The translations under genes were made by a program, and so were the position numbers. Under the pieces are notes generated by a model. It was not told the DNA's origin. It saw only the letters and a list, made by a program, of their open reading frames with translations, and did not search any database. Positions 1 to 7,996 of a stretch of DNA of 64,000 nucleotides are shown one piece after another; the first letter of the stretch is position 1, and each line of letters starts with the position of its first letter. This DNA comes from Cohnella kolymensis (lineage in GTDB: Bacteria; Bacillota; Bacilli; Paenibacillales; Paenibacillaceae), in the NCBI RefSeq assembly GCF_000829465.1, contig NZ_JXAL01000001.1:682001-746000 (forward strand), given 5' to 3'.

Positions 1-697
1 AGTTGCCTTAGCATCTGCTGTCGCATTGAGAGTGGCACTTTTAGTGAGCTTGGCAGTTAATTTTCCAAAGCTTCCAACGTTTGTTACAGCATTAGCATTA
101 GCTTTAGCTTTAGCACTAACATTAGCTTTGCCTTCGACTGCAGCTTGTACTTTCGTGTCACCTGCAACAGCGGAGGTCAGACCAGCCATAAGTTGGCTGT
201 CAGCGTTCATCTCCACGCCGGCATCAACTTTGTTTTCTGCCGAAGCTTGGATGACCCCATTGGCCGCTGAACCCATCATCAGGTCGGCCGCCATCCCGCT
301 GCCGATTTTAAGATCAGCTTGAGTATCTGTCTTACTTTCGATTGCAGTATCAACGTTGCCGGCGACTGCAGTGTCGGAGCTGGAGCTCACATCAGCCTTC
401 AGTTCGCTGACGTTTGTCAGCGCGGCATTCGCATCAGACTGTGCAGCAAGCGTAGCAGCAAGCGCCTTATCAATCGCAGCATCAACGGTACTTTGAACCG
501 CGGCTTGTACATCCACTGTAGCTGCGGATCCCGTTGCCATCGAAGTACCGACCTTCGTTGCCGCTTGAACTTCGTGGTTCAAGCCCAAGCTGAGGCTGCC
601 CTCGCCGGCAGCATAGCCGACTTGGCCGGCAGCAAACAATCCCAATACTTGCACCAGAGAACACCGAAACCTTCACCCATTGACTTACTTTATTCAT
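1..697 (-). CDS. Alanine-rich exported protein (3' end outside window), frame broken near 655
   Basis: The ATG at 697 follows an excellent ribosome site (AGAAGGAGTG, 7-nt spacing). The first codons give MNKVSQWVKVSVF, the start of a signal peptide. That frame then turns Arg/Cys-rich, while the neighbouring frame continues the hydrophobic segment (LVQVLGLFAAGQVGYA) and stays open to the window edge. A one-base change near 655-661 restores a single protein. The mature part is rich in Ala, Asp, Asn, Lys and Ser, with alternating motifs such as KANVSAKAKANANA, and has no Cys after the signal. No family was recognised. It lies 33 bp behind the membrane-anchored gene at 731-1720 and is probably co-transcribed with it. 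A surface or wall-associated role is inference. Confidence 0.55.
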
Positions 698-730
698 TTG
701 GAAACACTCCTTCTCATTTTTGAGTTTGTT

Positions 731-1720
731 TTAATCATCAAAATGTTGAGAGAAGAAGTGTGCCATTGGAGGATGTTCCGGTGGAGGCTGACACCACTGG
801 TCGAACCCCAGCAGATAGCCGCTGAAGATTTTTCGTGCCGAGTCATTCGGATTGCCGTCTGCTGATGTGTCCGCCAACGCCATCCACCCGCCGGCCGGCG
901 ATGCTGAACCGGATCCGGCAGGTTGTCCGCCGCCGGCTCCGGATGCCAGTGTGACCTGTGAAGCATTAATTGCTTGTTCCGGAAATGGCATCGGCCTTTT
1001 AGACGCTGGATTTATCGGACTGTCTTGCGATTGTGTTCGTTTATGCGAAGCTCCGCTGTAATTCTTCGTTGCCGAAGCAATACCGATAACAACCGTTTCC
1101 TTCTGCACCGAACCTGCCTGCGCATTGGACAAATCCTCATCGGACAACACCGTCTCCGGCAGATCTACATTCGAGTTTTCATCCTTGGGCAAATCTATTT
1201 CCGCCAACACTTCTTCGGGATCCGGCATGTCATCAACCAGCGGCTTCGTTACCGTGGCCGGTTCCACTGCCGTATCCCGGATCGAGCGGATCGGCTTACT
1301 TACGTCCTTTGGGTCAACCTTAATGGCGGGTGCCTCTAACTTTCCCGCCGCTGTTTCCACCGTCAGCGGCGGCACCTCTGCAACTGGCTGCGAGGCAACC
1401 GGATCCACTATTCTATCAATCGTATTGTCTACAATTCCGGTAGTTTCCGGTACGCTTTGCTCAGAAATAACGGAATCTGCGGGATTCGTCAGTTCTGTGC
1501 TATTCGCCAGCTTGTCGACGGTCTCTCCGGATGCGATCTGATCCATACCGCCTTCGATCGGGTTAAGTACTTGCTGCGATCCGTTCGGTACCGCTGCCTC
1601 TTGCAGCATTGCGGATACTTTCGGCGGCTGGATAACAAGGATAAGCATTCCAAACAAAGCCATCAGAATGATGACCAACGTCATTTGTATCCAATCACGG
1701 CCTCTTACGCCTTTACACAT
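731..1720 (-). CDS. Single-span membrane protein with long Pro/Glu/Val-rich outer region, unknown function
   Basis: A 329-residue protein behind a near-perfect ribosome site (AAAGGAGGTG). Residues 12-30 form one transmembrane helix (MTLVIILMALFGMLILVI) after a short basic N-terminus, so the rest probably faces outside. Residues 40-220 are low-complexity and rich in Glu, Asp, Pro, Val, Thr and Ser. A Gly/Ala/Ser stretch lies near 265-285. The C-terminus ends in a His/Pro-rich tail (PPPEHPPMAHFF). No known domain was recognised. The downstream neighbour is the Ala-rich exported protein, so the two may form a surface or wall-linked pair (inference). Confidence 0.6.
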   Translation of the reverse strand: MCKGVRGRDWIQMTLVIILMALFGMLILVIQPPKVSAMLQEAAVPNGSQQVLNPIEGGMDQIASGETVDKLANSTELTNPADSVISEQSVPETTGIVDNTIDRIVDPVASQPVAEVPPLTVETAAGKLEAPAIKVDPKDVSKPIRSIRDTAVEPATVTKPLVDDMPDPEEVLAEIDLPKDENSNVDLPETVLSDEDLSNAQAGSVQKETVVIGIASATKNYSGASHKRTQSQDSPINPASKRPMPFPEQAINASQVTLASGAGGGQPAGSGSASPAGGWMALADTSADGNPNDSARKIFSGYLLGFDQWCQPPPEHPPMAHFFSQHFDD

Positions 1721-1826
1721 TTGAATTTCACCTCCTTTCGGAGAACCGATTGGAGTCGGTTAGTAATCGCCTGCTATCCGCCCTTAAACTATCAGCAGTT
1801 ATTAAACGCTTTCTGCAATATTTGAA

Positions 1827-3632
1827 TCACAATGCCCTGCTCGAACTGACCGCCGGATCCAATGGCAATTCAGGCCGCTTCCACAACCGTACCCATTTGC
1901 CGATGGCGGTGACAATAATAACGACCCCGAGTACCATCATGATTAAGGACAACACCGCATTCAGAACACTGTGTCCCGGGCCGGGACCAAGATAAACCTT
2001 CGTAACCATCCAATATGCTGCATACGTTACGGTTGCATACAGATAAACGAGCGGTACGAGACAAGTCAATGCATAGATACGCTTGTTTGCGAACTTCAGG
2101 ATGACTGTGGTGCCTATGATTAACCCTATGGCTGCCATCAACTGATTAGATACACCGAAAAGAACCCAAATGGAGCTGATATCTCCGGAATACAGCAAGT
2201 AGCCCCACAGGAAACAAGCCAACGCGCTGGAGAAGATGACGCCTGGCGTCCAATCAGTCCTTCGGAGCGGCGAAATGAACGTGCCCAGAAAATCTTGAAT
2301 GATATAACGGGAAACCCGTGTTCCGGCATCGATTGCGGTCAAAATGAACACCGCCTCAAACATGATGACAAATTGGAAAAAGTAAGCTGCCATGTGATCA
2401 AACCAAGGAATGCTTCTAAAAACATCGGTCATCCCTACAGCCAGACTGACAGCTCCACCCGTCCTTCCTTCCAGTCCTAAGCCGATCTCCTGACTTAATT
2501 GCGGCAGGTGTTGAACGGTCATGCCGAGCGCTTGGAACTTTTCGGGCGATGTATTAATGGCAAAATAATCGGCTGGATGAAGCACTGTTGCCGCGATCAG
2601 CGCCATAACCGCAACCATGCTCTCTACGAGCATTGCGCCAAAGCCAACCATTTTGATATCCTTCCAACGGTTGAGCATTTTCGGTGTGGTGCCGGAACCG
2701 ATAAACGCATGAAAGCCGGAAATCGCTCCGCAGGCGATCGTAATCGATACAAAAGGCCACACAGGTCCGGCGATAATGGGCCCGCCTCCGTTTATGAAAT
2801 CAGTGAAAGCCGGGAACTGAATAGCCGGATTCACGATAAATACACCTGCAATTAACGCGACGAATACACCTATTTTCATAAAACTGCTCAAGTAGTCGCG
2901 CGGCGCAAGCAGCAGCCATACCGGCAGCGCGGCCGCAAAGAAAGCATAAACGGGAAGAATCCAAGACAACGTCTTAATATCCAATGTGAGCATCTGACCG
3001 AGCGCCGTGTCCTGAATGTAAGGTCCGGCAATCACGGCTCCCATGACCAGAATAATCCCGAAAATAGACGCCTTTTTCAGATCGCCGGTCTTTCTTTGAT
3101 ATAGACCCACTGCCATCGCAATCGGTATGGTCATTCCAACAGCGAAGGTTCCCCATGGATTTTTCTCCAATGCGTGAAGCACGACCATGGATAGACCGGC
3201 CATCGTGATCGTAATGATGAACAGCATAGCCAGGCCTGTACAGAAACCTGCGACCGGTCCCAATTCTTTCTTGGCCACTTCGGAAAGTGACTTCCCTTCC
3301 TGTCGCATCGAGGCGAACAGGACCACCATGTCATGCACGGCACCACCCAAGACGGCACCGATCAAGATCCATAGAAGACCGGGCAGATACCCGAACTGCG
3401 CTGCAAGCACGGGTCCGACCAGAGGTCCCGCCGCCGCTATGGCCGCAAAATGATGTCCGAACACGACCCAGCGGTTCGTTGGGACATAATCCTTGCCATC
3501 CTCCAAAGTGTGGGCCGGTGTGGGCTTGGAGTCTTCAATACGAAGTACTTTTACAGCCATGAATGTCCCGTATAGACGATAGGCTATTGCTAGAATACAC
3601 GCTGATGCTATGACGATTGTAATCGCATTCAT
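1827..3632 (-). CDS. cstA: Carbon starvation protein CstA, pyruvate/peptide transporter
   Basis: A 601-residue polytopic membrane protein, the family's usual length. The family signatures are visible: WVVFGHHFAAIAAAGPLVGP near residues 55-75 and GAVHDMVVLFASMRQEGKSL near 98-117. These are followed by many hydrophobic helices and a C-terminal WVRLWKRPELPL segment. CstA proteins import pyruvate and, in some species, peptides when preferred carbon runs low. The start is ATG with AAGGGAGG upstream. The upstream region holds the perfect dyad CGATTATAATCG (3701-3712), which contains a TATAAT on each strand. No good -35 box was seen, so the promoter is not fixed. The gene is monocistronic and divergent from the CD3324-type gene. 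Confidence 0.93.
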   Translation of the reverse strand: MNAITIVIASACILAIAYRLYGTFMAVKVLRIEDSKPTPAHTLEDGKDYVPTNRWVVFGHHFAAIAAAGPLVGPVLAAQFGYLPGLLWILIGAVLGGAVHDMVVLFASMRQEGKSLSEVAKKELGPVAGFCTGLAMLFIITITMAGLSMVVLHALEKNPWGTFAVGMTIPIAMAVGLYQRKTGDLKKASIFGIILVMGAVIAGPYIQDTALGQMLTLDIKTLSWILPVYAFFAAALPVWLLLAPRDYLSSFMKIGVFVALIAGVFIVNPAIQFPAFTDFINGGGPIIAGPVWPFVSITIACGAISGFHAFIGSGTTPKMLNRWKDIKMVGFGAMLVESMVAVMALIAATVLHPADYFAINTSPEKFQALGMTVQHLPQLSQEIGLGLEGRTGGAVSLAVGMTDVFRSIPWFDHMAAYFFQFVIMFEAVFILTAIDAGTRVSRYIIQDFLGTFISPLRRTDWTPGVIFSSALACFLWGYLLYSGDISSIWVLFGVSNQLMAAIGLIIGTTVILKFANKRIYALTCLVPLVYLYATVTYAAYWMVTKVYLGPGPGHSVLNAVLSLIMMVLGVVIIVTAIGKWVRLWKRPELPLDPAVSSSRAL

Positions 3633-3790
3633 ATTTATAGAAAACCTCCCTTTTTCATCTTGTGTACACGAAATGTCGATTCATGAAACCTGGTAAAGTT
3701 CGATTATAATCGTTTTTTCACTTTTACCTTCCATAGATTGGATGTAAAATAAAGTTGTCGGGCCGGCCGACGATTTCCTAGGAAAGGAGA

Positions 3791-3832
3791 TGATCAAGTT
3801 GATCAATCATATGGAGGTGCTCTCCGTCTAGT
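3791..3832 (+). CDS. Possible 13-residue leader peptide
   Basis: AAAGGAG at 3784-3790 precedes a tiny frame. The ATG at 3791 is too close to that site, but the in-frame TTG at 3800 is 9 nt away and would encode (M)INHMEVLSV. A small hairpin (CTCTCCG/CGGGGAG) overlaps the stop codon, and two intrinsic terminators follow. The arrangement resembles an attenuation leader for the gene at 4007. It is unproven. Confidence 0.3.
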
Positions 3833-3851
3833 CGGGGAGGGCCAATATAGG

Positions 3852-3877
3852 GGGAGGCCGAGAGGCCTCCCTTTTTT
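3852..3877 (+). terminator. Intrinsic terminator in the leader of the CD3324-type gene
   Basis: Perfect 8-bp stem GGGAGGCC/GGCCTCCC with a GAGA loop, followed by six T. It lies before the gene at 4007, so it either ends a short leader RNA or acts as an attenuator. Confidence 0.75.
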
Positions 3878-3904
3878 AAAACCGTTGATACTGCACGGTT
3901 TTTT
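3878..3904 (+). terminator. Second leader terminator
   Basis: Stem AAAACCGT/ACGGTTTT around a 9-nt loop, running straight into a T tract. It follows the first terminator directly, so anything transcribed from upstream should stop before the gene at 4007 unless it is antiterminated. Confidence 0.6.
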
Positions 3905-3942
3905 CGCATTTATAAACGAGCCGAGAGGAGGCAGGATAAACG

Positions 3943-4044
3943 ATGAACATGACATTCACAACAAGTCATCTTAAGAGAAATAACCTGTTCCAGGAGGACG
4001 TTTATCGTGAATTACAAGAATGGAAGAGATGTGCTTCCCCCTAA
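3943..4044 (+). CDS. Possible 33-residue upstream ORF overlapping the CD3324-type gene
   Basis: ATG with GGAGG about 11 nt upstream encodes a 33-residue basic peptide (starts MNMTFTTSHLKRNN). Its end overlaps the next gene by 38 nt in another frame, and its translation would cross that gene's ribosome site. It could couple translation or simply be chance. There is no family match. Confidence 0.25.
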   Translation: MNMTFTTSHLKRNNLFQEDVYRELQEWKRCASP

Positions 4045-4273
4045 TTTACTGTCGGAGCTTCAGAAGTACATCCAAGGTGAAGTCATCTATATCCCCAAGC
4101 CGGCGCAGCAGCGAGCGAGCTGGGGCGAAAGAAGCGGCGCAAGACAGCAGCTTTCCGAACGAAACGAGGAAATTGCGCGCTGCTATACGAACGGCTGGTC
4201 CATTGCGGACTTGGAACAAAAGTATCATTTGTCGGGTGAAAGCATCCGTAAAATTATCGTCAAGTCACGATAG
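4007..4273 (+). CDS. CD3324-family small HTH protein
   Basis: An 88-residue protein starting at GTG with AGGAGGA 8 nt upstream. The N-terminal half (LPPNLLSELQKYIQGEVIYIPK) and the middle WGERSGARQQLSERNEEI motif are hallmarks of the CD3324 family of short proteins. The C-terminal NGWSIADLEQKYHLSGESIRKI is a helix-turn-helix of the Mor-activator type. It probably binds DNA, but no target is known. The leader with two terminators suggests tight control, and a further terminator ends the unit at 4284. Confidence 0.8.
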   Translation: MNYKNGRDVLPPNLLSELQKYIQGEVIYIPKPAQQRASWGERSGARQQLSERNEEIARCYTNGWSIADLEQKYHLSGESIRKIIVKSR

Positions 4274-4283
4274 CATACATGAA

Positions 4284-4314
4284 AGCCCCTGGCCCATGCG
4301 GGTCAGGGCTTTTT
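4284..4314 (+). terminator. Terminator after the CD3324-type gene
   Basis: Stem of about 11 bp (AGCCCCTGGCCC / GGGTCAGGGCT, one bulge) followed by TTTTT, 10 bp past the stop codon. Confidence 0.85.
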
Positions 4315-4407
4315 GTCTGGGACTAAGTGCCAATGGGGCCGTCTTGTCAAGCTTGTCGTTTCTTGTTACCTTGTATGTAAATAAGTTGTGAAATACGGAG
4401 GGTCTAC

Positions 4408-5793
4408 ATGCAAAAGTTAGGGAGAAACGACCCCTGTCATTGCGGCAGCGGGAACAAGTACAAGCGCTGCTGCCTTCAAAAAGACGAAGCAAGCCATGTG
4501 ACAAGAATTATCTCGAAGCCGGATCCGTCGCATATTTCCATCCCGCGCCTCATCAATGAAGAATTAGTGTGGGGGAATGAGCTTTACAGGTTAATTGCCG
4601 TGCACTTATTTAACAATACGGAAGGGTTATATCCACCAGTCGAAATAGATCTGGCGATTAGGCTCTGGAACGATTACTCCAGCTCCGAAACTCCCGTAAC
4701 GAAAAAAGCGGGTGTTTTCCCCGCTGCCTTAGAGTATTGCCTTTGCCTAATTTATGGACATGAAGTGACCCAGTCTCAATTGGCCGAAAAATACAACGTA
4801 TCGGTGGCAACCATCTCACAACGCACCCATGACATTATGGACTTCGCGGATTGCACCCTGCCTCATTTGGACAATGCTCTTGATCCCTTGAGTGATCATG
4901 CGCACCCTGTAAGCAGACTGGGTATGGAGCAAGCCATGCAACAAATAGGCTCTTTGCTTGAAGATCAGAATTTTGACTCCATAGATGAAATGAACAACTT
5001 CCTGAATAATCAGTTGCGCGGACAAGCGCAGAAACCACTCCCTAAGAAGCCGCCCTCTAAGAAAAGTCAGGCAGAGGAGCTTTTATACTCCGCATGGGAC
5101 GAGCCAAATCCCAAGAAACGTGTCGAAATGGCCAACGCAGCTCTTCAGCTTTATACGGACAGCGCAGATGCATACAACATTCTTGCCGAGAACGCCGCGA
5201 CCAATCTCAAAGAGACCGCGTTTTACTATAAACAGGGGATGTTAGCCGGCGAGCGTGATTTGGGGGAGGCTTGTTTCAAGGAGAATCGCGGACATTTCTG
5301 GGGTTATGTTCCCACTCGTCCCTACATGAGAGCCAAAAAAGGTTATGCCGAAACATGCTCGCTTATGGAAAATAATTCTGAAGCCATCAAGCATTATGTT
5401 GAACTTCTGGAGTTAAATCCGAACGATAATCAAGGCGTGCGTGAGTTGTTGTTGATCGCATACCTCGAGCTTGAAGAATGGAAAAAGGGTGCTGCCTTAA
5501 TTAAACAGTACGACGAAGACGCAACAGCGAGTTTTAACTATAACCGACTACTGATCGAGTATGGCCTTCACGGTCTCTCGGATAAGCTCGATTCATACCT
5601 GAAAAAGGCGGCTAAGCAGAATCCTTTTGTGCTGAAATATCTTTTAGGCATGAAAAAGATTCCCCGCCAAATGCCCGAATACATCGGATATGGCGATGAC
5701 AGGGAAGCTGTTGTATACGCGAAAACCCATTATCACATTTGGCAGAGCAAGCCGGAGATGATGCGGTGGCTGGCTTCCCGCCGTTCAATTTAA
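4408..5793 (+). CDS. SEC-C motif protein with HTH and TPR-like repeats
   Basis: 461 residues, ATG behind CGGAGGG. Residues 4-22 are a classic SEC-C zinc-binding motif (GRNDPCHCGSGNKYKRCC), as found at the SecA C-terminus. Residues 110-145 contain a helix-turn-helix (VTQSQLAEKYNVSVATISQR). Residues 205-400 are helical TPR-like repeats. A Lys/Pro-rich linker separates the halves. The HTH segment and the ALEY motif before it resemble the C-terminus of the TPR protein at 53213-54943. The function is unknown. The gene stands alone between two terminators. Confidence 0.75.
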   Translation: MQKLGRNDPCHCGSGNKYKRCCLQKDEASHVTRIISKPDPSHISIPRLINEELVWGNELYRLIAVHLFNNTEGLYPPVEIDLAIRLWNDYSSSETPVTKKAGVFPAALEYCLCLIYGHEVTQSQLAEKYNVSVATISQRTHDIMDFADCTLPHLDNALDPLSDHAHPVSRLGMEQAMQQIGSLLEDQNFDSIDEMNNFLNNQLRGQAQKPLPKKPPSKKSQAEELLYSAWDEPNPKKRVEMANAALQLYTDSADAYNILAENAATNLKETAFYYKQGMLAGERDLGEACFKENRGHFWGYVPTRPYMRAKKGYAETCSLMENNSEAIKHYVELLELNPNDNQGVRELLLIAYLELEEWKKGAALIKQYDEDATASFNYNRLLIEYGLHGLSDKLDSYLKKAAKQNPFVLKYLLGMKKIPRQMPEYIGYGDDREAVVYAKTHYHIWQSKPEMMRWLASRRSI

Positions 5794-5855
5794 GAGCAGT
5801 ACGACGAAACACTTAAAGGTTTGAAGGATCGCTAATTTTAAATGCCTACACAATT

Positions 5856-5883
5856 AGCACTTCCGCTTAGGAGGTGCTTTTTT
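5856..5883 (+). terminator. Terminator after the SEC-C gene
   Basis: Stem AGCACTTCC/GGAGGTGCT (one G-T pair), loop GCTTA, then six T. Confidence 0.85.
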
Positions 5884-6001
5884 ATCGTGAATAATGTTGT
5901 TTATCTCCTTAAATAATTAAGGGAGGTTTATTTCATCACAATAAGTTTAATGCTTTTTAAAATGATGATCTTATCGCCATTGGGCGAAGGGAGGGGTGTT
6001 C

Positions 6002-6607
6002 ATGAATCCGCAAAAACGGACAGATCGAGCGAACGATGTTTTCGAGCTTGCCTTGTACATACTGGCCGCCGTTTGCTTCATTTATTTTTGGGCGCGGGGG
6101 ATTCATTTCAAAATGCTCCAACCCGTTCTGATTGTGGTTGTTTTGACGCTCATTCGGCTTACTGTGAGATGGACGAGGACTGAACTCTTTCCCGCCTTGC
6201 GGTTTTCAATTCTGTTCTTCATCACGTTGACGATGTTTATTGCGAACTTGTTCGGGTTTTACGGCGTGATCCCCTATCTGGATAAAGTCGAGCATCTATT
6301 GTCGGGAATCATCCTGTGCTTTGTCGGTTTGCTGATCTATAAAAAAACGACGGAAAAAGATGGCGTTAACCGGCCGAGCTCCGGGGCTGCCGTTTGGTTC
6401 GCTCTGTTTTTCGCCGCCGCGATGGCCGGTTGCTGGGAAATCTACGAGTTCACTACGGACCGCATATTCGGACTCCATTCTCAAAATGACAGCCTTGTCG
6501 ACACCATGGCGGACATCATCTGCGGGGATATTGGCGCCGCTGCCACCGCCGTGTATCTCTTCCGCAAAGCCAAACGGAAGCAAATGCCCCTAATCGATGT
6601 GAAATAG
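6002..6607 (+). CDS. Polytopic membrane protein, YjdF-like
   Basis: 201 residues from ATG 6002. GGGAGGGG sits 6-7 nt upstream, so I prefer this start to the GTG six bases earlier. Five to six hydrophobic segments are visible. Polar motifs lie between helices: DKVEHLLSGI near residue 90, and WEIYEFTTDRIFG followed by VDTMADIICGDIGA near 145-175. The pattern of His, Glu and Asp at membrane edges resembles the YjdF/DUF2238 and VanZ-like groups of membrane-spanning proteins. The function is unknown. It converges with msrA (gap 14 bp). Confidence 0.65.
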   Translation: MNPQKRTDRANDVFELALYILAAVCFIYFWARGIHFKMLQPVLIVVVLTLIRLTVRWTRTELFPALRFSILFFITLTMFIANLFGFYGVIPYLDKVEHLLSGIILCFVGLLIYKKTTEKDGVNRPSSGAAVWFALFFAAAMAGCWEIYEFTTDRIFGLHSQNDSLVDTMADIICGDIGAAATAVYLFRKAKRKQMPLIDVK

Positions 6608-6621
6608 AAAACCACAAAAGC

Positions 6622-7281
6622 CTACCATCGAATTTGCTTGATGAGATTAACCATCATTTCACGATTGTGTAAACTTGTCGGCCATTGGTTAATTTCATTC
6701 TTGATCTGTTCCAAGTTTGTATATCCCTTCGCCAAACCGTTCAAACGTGAGGCTAAAGTGGAATTCGTCAGACCTTCTTCAGAAGGATACAGGGTACTTA
6801 TCTTTTCGATCGCGTTCGGATACCTTTTCAAGTAATGCTTCTGGTGTCGATCTTCTGCCAAGTAAAATCCCGAATAAGGCTCAACGCGCGTTTCAAGCTT
6901 CCCCTTTTCTTGTTCTTGCCGCTGCTTCACCTGTTGTATGGGCTCATTTTGATTTTTATCGCGATATAATATTAGGGACATATACTGCTTTCCTTTATAA
7001 CCATTAATATTAATCGGATTGTGGTTGCTCCAAAAAACATTCAAAATCTCTTTCAACGATATCATTGAAGGATCATAATCGATCTCAACAGTCTCGGAAT
7101 GATCCCCCATGTCACGGTAAGTTGGATTTGCTGCTGTTCCTCCGGCATAACCGACACGCGTTCTCACTACACCAGGCAAATGACCGAACAAGGCATCAGG
7201 ACTCCAAAAGCAGCCCATACCCAGCGTTACAGTTTGGAAGTTCTGCGTAAAAGAAGGCTCGATTGTAATACCATTGTTCAT
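6622..7281 (-). CDS. msrA: Peptide-methionine (S)-S-oxide reductase, divergent single-Cys MsrA
   Basis: 219 residues from ATG 7281 (AGGTGA 6 nt upstream; an in-frame GTG at 7290 is possible). MsrA reduces methionine-S-sulfoxide in proteins. The catalytic motif reads GCFWSPDALFG where most MsrA have GCFWGxExxF, so the Glu near the nucleophilic Cys is Asp here. The downstream features GYAGGTAANPTYRDMGDHSETVEIDYDP and HQKHYLKRYP match the fold. Only one Cys is present, so no internal resolving Cys exists and an external thiol must recycle it (inference). The C-terminal extension of about 50 residues is longer than in E. coli. Confidence 0.85.
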   Translation of the reverse strand: MNNGITIEPSFTQNFQTVTLGMGCFWSPDALFGHLPGVVRTRVGYAGGTAANPTYRDMGDHSETVEIDYDPSMISLKEILNVFWSNHNPININGYKGKQYMSLILYRDKNQNEPIQQVKQRQEQEKGKLETRVEPYSGFYLAEDRHQKHYLKRYPNAIEKISTLYPSEEGLTNSTLASRLNGLAKGYTNLEQIKNEINQWPTSLHNREMMVNLIKQIRW

Positions 7282-7317
7282 CCTGTTCACCTGCCTCTTC
7301 GCGATAGATCGTTACAC

Positions 7318-7857
7318 TTAATTATTAGGTTCATAAGCGATTGAAATTAACCCTGAACCTTCTCTTCTTTGTATAAAAAAATTAATCTTCGAACCCGATG
7401 GCAGTTCTGCTGCAAACCCCTTATTTTCAGTCCCATCATTATCACTAAGTTCAGTATATTTATATTCTTGAATGATCCCTTTACTTTTCAGCGTCCTTAA
7501 CTCTTCCTGATAGAAGGATTTAAACTCACTAACATTCACATAGGTTGAATAAAATAGAGAGCAGCCATCTGATTTTCCTTTAAATACGGTTCTTTCAGGA
7601 AGAGGAATAGATATGTTTTTCAGTTCTTCTACATATTCACATTCAAATACTTTACTTGGGAACAAATAGCTTTTCACATAGTCATTGAATTCTAAATTCC
7701 AAAAATAAAATTGAAATAAAATAAAAATGGGAATCGAAAAAATAAAGAAATTTTTAGCGGCTGTTTTACTTTTTTTAAAGATGATCACTGCACCGAGAAT
7801 AATCAGACCAATGATCATAACGATCGTATAAGGTATATAAAGTATATTCCCAGCCAA
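7318..7857 (-). CDS. Hypothetical membrane protein
   Basis: 179 residues from a TTG with AAAAGGGTGAT upstream. Two transmembrane helices lie at residues 7-27 and 36-55. A soluble, probably external domain of about 120 residues follows, with two Cys (CEYVEELKNI, SDGCSLFY) that could form a disulfide. The gene is AT-richer than its neighbours. No family was recognised. Confidence 0.55.
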   Translation of the reverse strand: MAGNILYIPYTIVMIIGLIILGAVIIFKKSKTAAKNFFIFSIPIFILFQFYFWNLEFNDYVKSYLFPSKVFECEYVEELKNISIPLPERTVFKGKSDGCSLFYSTYVNVSEFKSFYQEELRTLKSKGIIQEYKYTELSDNDGTENKGFAAELPSGSKINFFIQRREGSGLISIAYEPNN

Positions 7858-7952
7858 ACAATCACCCTTTTGAAAAAATATTAATTGGTAAATTCTTATA
7901 GTTTTAGTTTAACATATGTTGCATTCGCTGCTGCAGCTGTCGTTATAAAAAT

Positions 7953-7991
7953 AAAACCGTCCGCACCTCCAAGAGGCAGCCGGACGGTTTT
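7953..7991 (-). terminator. Terminator after the secreted amidase gene
   Basis: Perfect 11-bp stem AAAACCGTCCG/CGGACGGTTTT with a 17-nt loop and T/A tracts on both sides. It could work in both directions. Confidence 0.8.
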
Positions 7992-7996
7992 CATCG

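Noticed and set aside
3701..3712. CGATTATAATCG before cstA as a defined operator
   Set aside because: It is a perfect dyad but no -35 box fits on either strand and only one copy is present, so it is mentioned but not claimed.
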